Origin: Lingula anatina
Taxonomy: Eukaryota; Brachiopoda; Lingulata; Lingulida; Lingulidae
DNA: 61,179 nt
Assembly (NCBI RefSeq): GCF_001039355.2
Contig: NW_019776091.1
Span: 299,066-360,244, forward strand
Direction: 5' to 3'
A model generated the notes under the pieces. It did not search any database and was not told the DNA's origin. It saw only the letters and a program-made list of their open reading frames with translations. This document shows positions 59,840 to 61,179 of the stretch, in pieces. A program made the position numbers and the translations under genes. Within the stretch, counting starts at the first letter, position 1, and every line of letters begins with the position of its first letter.

Positions 59840-60793
59840 CTTGTTTCAGTTCAACGTACTGGAATGTCTTAACATTGCCGTAATACTCTCCCACCACCAG
59901 TTGACCAGTAGCAGGGTTGATGACTACTGCCTGGGGAAACTTCAACCAATCATCCTCAGTGACAATGTATCTGATAAACTGTCCCTGTGGACTCAGTGCC
60001 ACTATCCTGTTGTTACCATTGTCAGCAATGAAGATGTGACCATAGCTGTCTGTGCACACTCCACGTGGATAACTCAGTACACTGCCTTCTCTGCTGCCGT
60101 CATACTGGTACAGATGATCACCAGTAGGTGACAGCACATGTACACAGCGTTCCCACATGTCACAGTCTGATATCACAATGTTATCATTCACACTGTTCAC
60201 TGTGATGTACCCTGGGTCTCTACACATACTGAGTGGAATAGTGTTCAGGAGCTGTCCACTGTCTGCATGGAATGTGAAGATGGACATCTTTTCTCCGTCA
60301 CAAACCATCACATGACCTTGTCTGTTCAGTGTAATACCCAGTGGTAACTCCAGTAGACCCTGACCCATGGTTGTCACCTGCTGACCTCTGGTGGAGTACA
60401 CTTGGACACATTTGTCACCCTGTGATGTTATATACAGGTGACCAGTCTGTGACACAGCCACATCATATGGATTGTTTACTTTAATGACAAACTTAAATTG
60501 TCCTTCATGTGTGAATACTTTTGTTCTGTTGTTCCACTTATCCACAACAAACATGTGTTCCTTATCTATGGCTAACCCAGTTATGTAGGTTATTCCTCTA
60601 TCATCTTCCAGTTTAGGACTGAACGAACGCACACATTCTGCCTTGTCTAAGAAAACAGGAGGATGTGTAGCTGATGTTGGATTTGTTTCCTGTTCAGCTA
60701 ATGGAGGTTGTGTCTGTACTGTCACCTGTCCTGATCTTGGATTTACACCTCGTCTAGACTGCCCTAACATGGCTTCCATTCCGACAGTAGATC
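59840..60793 (-). CDS. NHL-repeat exon of a TRIM-type protein
   Basis: A 954-nt exon between an acceptor (AATATTACAG) at 60794 and a strong donor (CAAG/GTGAGTAAC) at 59840. The frame is open through the whole exon. Codons before the first Met are open too, so it is probably an internal exon. The first ~50 residues are a Ser/Pro/Gln linker. Then five or six NHL repeats form a beta-propeller: ITGLAIDKEHMFVVDKWNNR, NPYDVAVSQTGHLYI, LPLGITLNRQGHVMV, YPRGVCTDSYGHIFIADNGN, FPQAVVINPATGQLVV. TRIM2/3/56/71-type proteins place this propeller after RING, B-box and coiled coil and use it to bind RNA or protein partners. Those domains must lie upstream, beyond the right edge. Such genes are greatly expanded in marine invertebrates. 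Confidence 0.85.
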
Positions 60794-61179
60794 CTGTAAT
60801 ATTTCTGTCAGTGATTGCTAAACTTTATGTTCACTTCTGATGCTGCAGCTTGGAGATCACAGTAACATAAACACTTGCTCCATATACCTACAAGTCGGTC
60901 AGATCATATCTCTTTCTTTGTCAAGTATGTTCAACATTATCCCACAATCTCTGTTCTGATGCTCCCTTGACCTTGTGTATGGAAGGTCGAAAATGGCGCC
61001 TACTTATCACATACAGCACTGACTCGCTTAGGAGAAAGGCCAGGACAGGACACAGAATGGCGGCAACGGCATCACAGGCCACGAGAAACAAAACGGCATC
61101 ACAGAGCAGTGGATAATAGATGACACAGCGAGTTCAGGTGCCAGTAGAATGTCAATTTTAAAACAGGTATCTGAAAGGA
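60794..61179. other. No confident feature
   Basis: Upstream of the NHL exon. A plus-strand ATGGCGGCAACGGC with strong initiation context near 61058 opens only 19 codons before TAA, so no gene is called. Confidence 0.4.

Noticed and set aside
59829-60131. Plus-strand 100-aa ORF
   Set aside because: Antisense of the NHL exon.
61058-61179. ATGGCGGCA start and a WIIDD-like segment resembling a protease
   Set aside because: The frame closes after 19 codons and the protease likeness is too short to support at the window edge.

Overview
This is animal nuclear DNA. Genes are split by canonical GT-AG introns, the sequence is AT-rich, and it is packed with metazoan transposons: Tc1/mariner, L2/CR1-like and RTE non-LTR elements, a DIRS tyrosine-recombinase retrotransposon, a Mag-like LTR element, a tRNA-derived SINE and many small terminal-inverted-repeat elements. 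An IFI44-like GTPase beside a TRIM/NHL exon suggests an aquatic invertebrate such as a hemichordate, amphioxus or mollusc. I cannot name the species. Two N positions (12021, 57778) indicate a draft assembly.

The main gene is on the minus strand. Six coding exons between 45937 and 20601 join in frame through good splice sites into a 475-residue protein. It has a TLDc domain followed by a GTPase domain with P-loop, DxxG and TKxD motifs, the architecture of interferon-induced protein 44 (IFI44/IFI44L). Its last intron is about 17.9 kb and has been colonised by mobile DNA. The largest insertion is an apparently intact, full-length DIRS element (32380-37532) with gag, RT/RNase H/methyltransferase-like and tyrosine recombinase ORFs, plus an internal complementary region matching its own circle junction.

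Region by region. 1-7.9 kb: a dead Tc1 transposase, a 5'-truncated L2/CR1-like LINE inside an older repeat block, and a 777-bp CCCAG-ended element. 8-14.7 kb: a 46-bp satellite split by a TTAA-flanked 2.1-kb element, with several MITEs and a possible false tandem duplication at an N. 15-20.6 kb: duplicated segments with exon-like pieces, and an unusual array of short hairpins (18.7-19.1 kb) containing a hammerhead-like core. 21-32 kb, inside the last intron: nested MITEs, a THAP fragment, a 2.26-kb foldback palindrome, SAP/YqaJ gene relics and a 2.1-kb TIR element. 32.4-37.5 kb: DIRS, then a SINE. 38.7-46 kb: the remaining IFI44-like exons, with a hAT/ZNF862-like relic and two clean exons plus poly(A) signals in intron 3. 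46-55 kb: TCCTATAGGA palindrome arrays, an RTE insertion with a 13-bp target duplication, and exon-like fragments. 55.2-58.6 kb: a TIR element carrying an LTR retrotransposon. 59.8-60.8 kb: a TRIM-type NHL exon.

Only the IFI44-like gene and the NHL exon are confident host genes. Many element boundaries are well supported because an uninterrupted paralogue or an interrupted repeat lies elsewhere in the same window.
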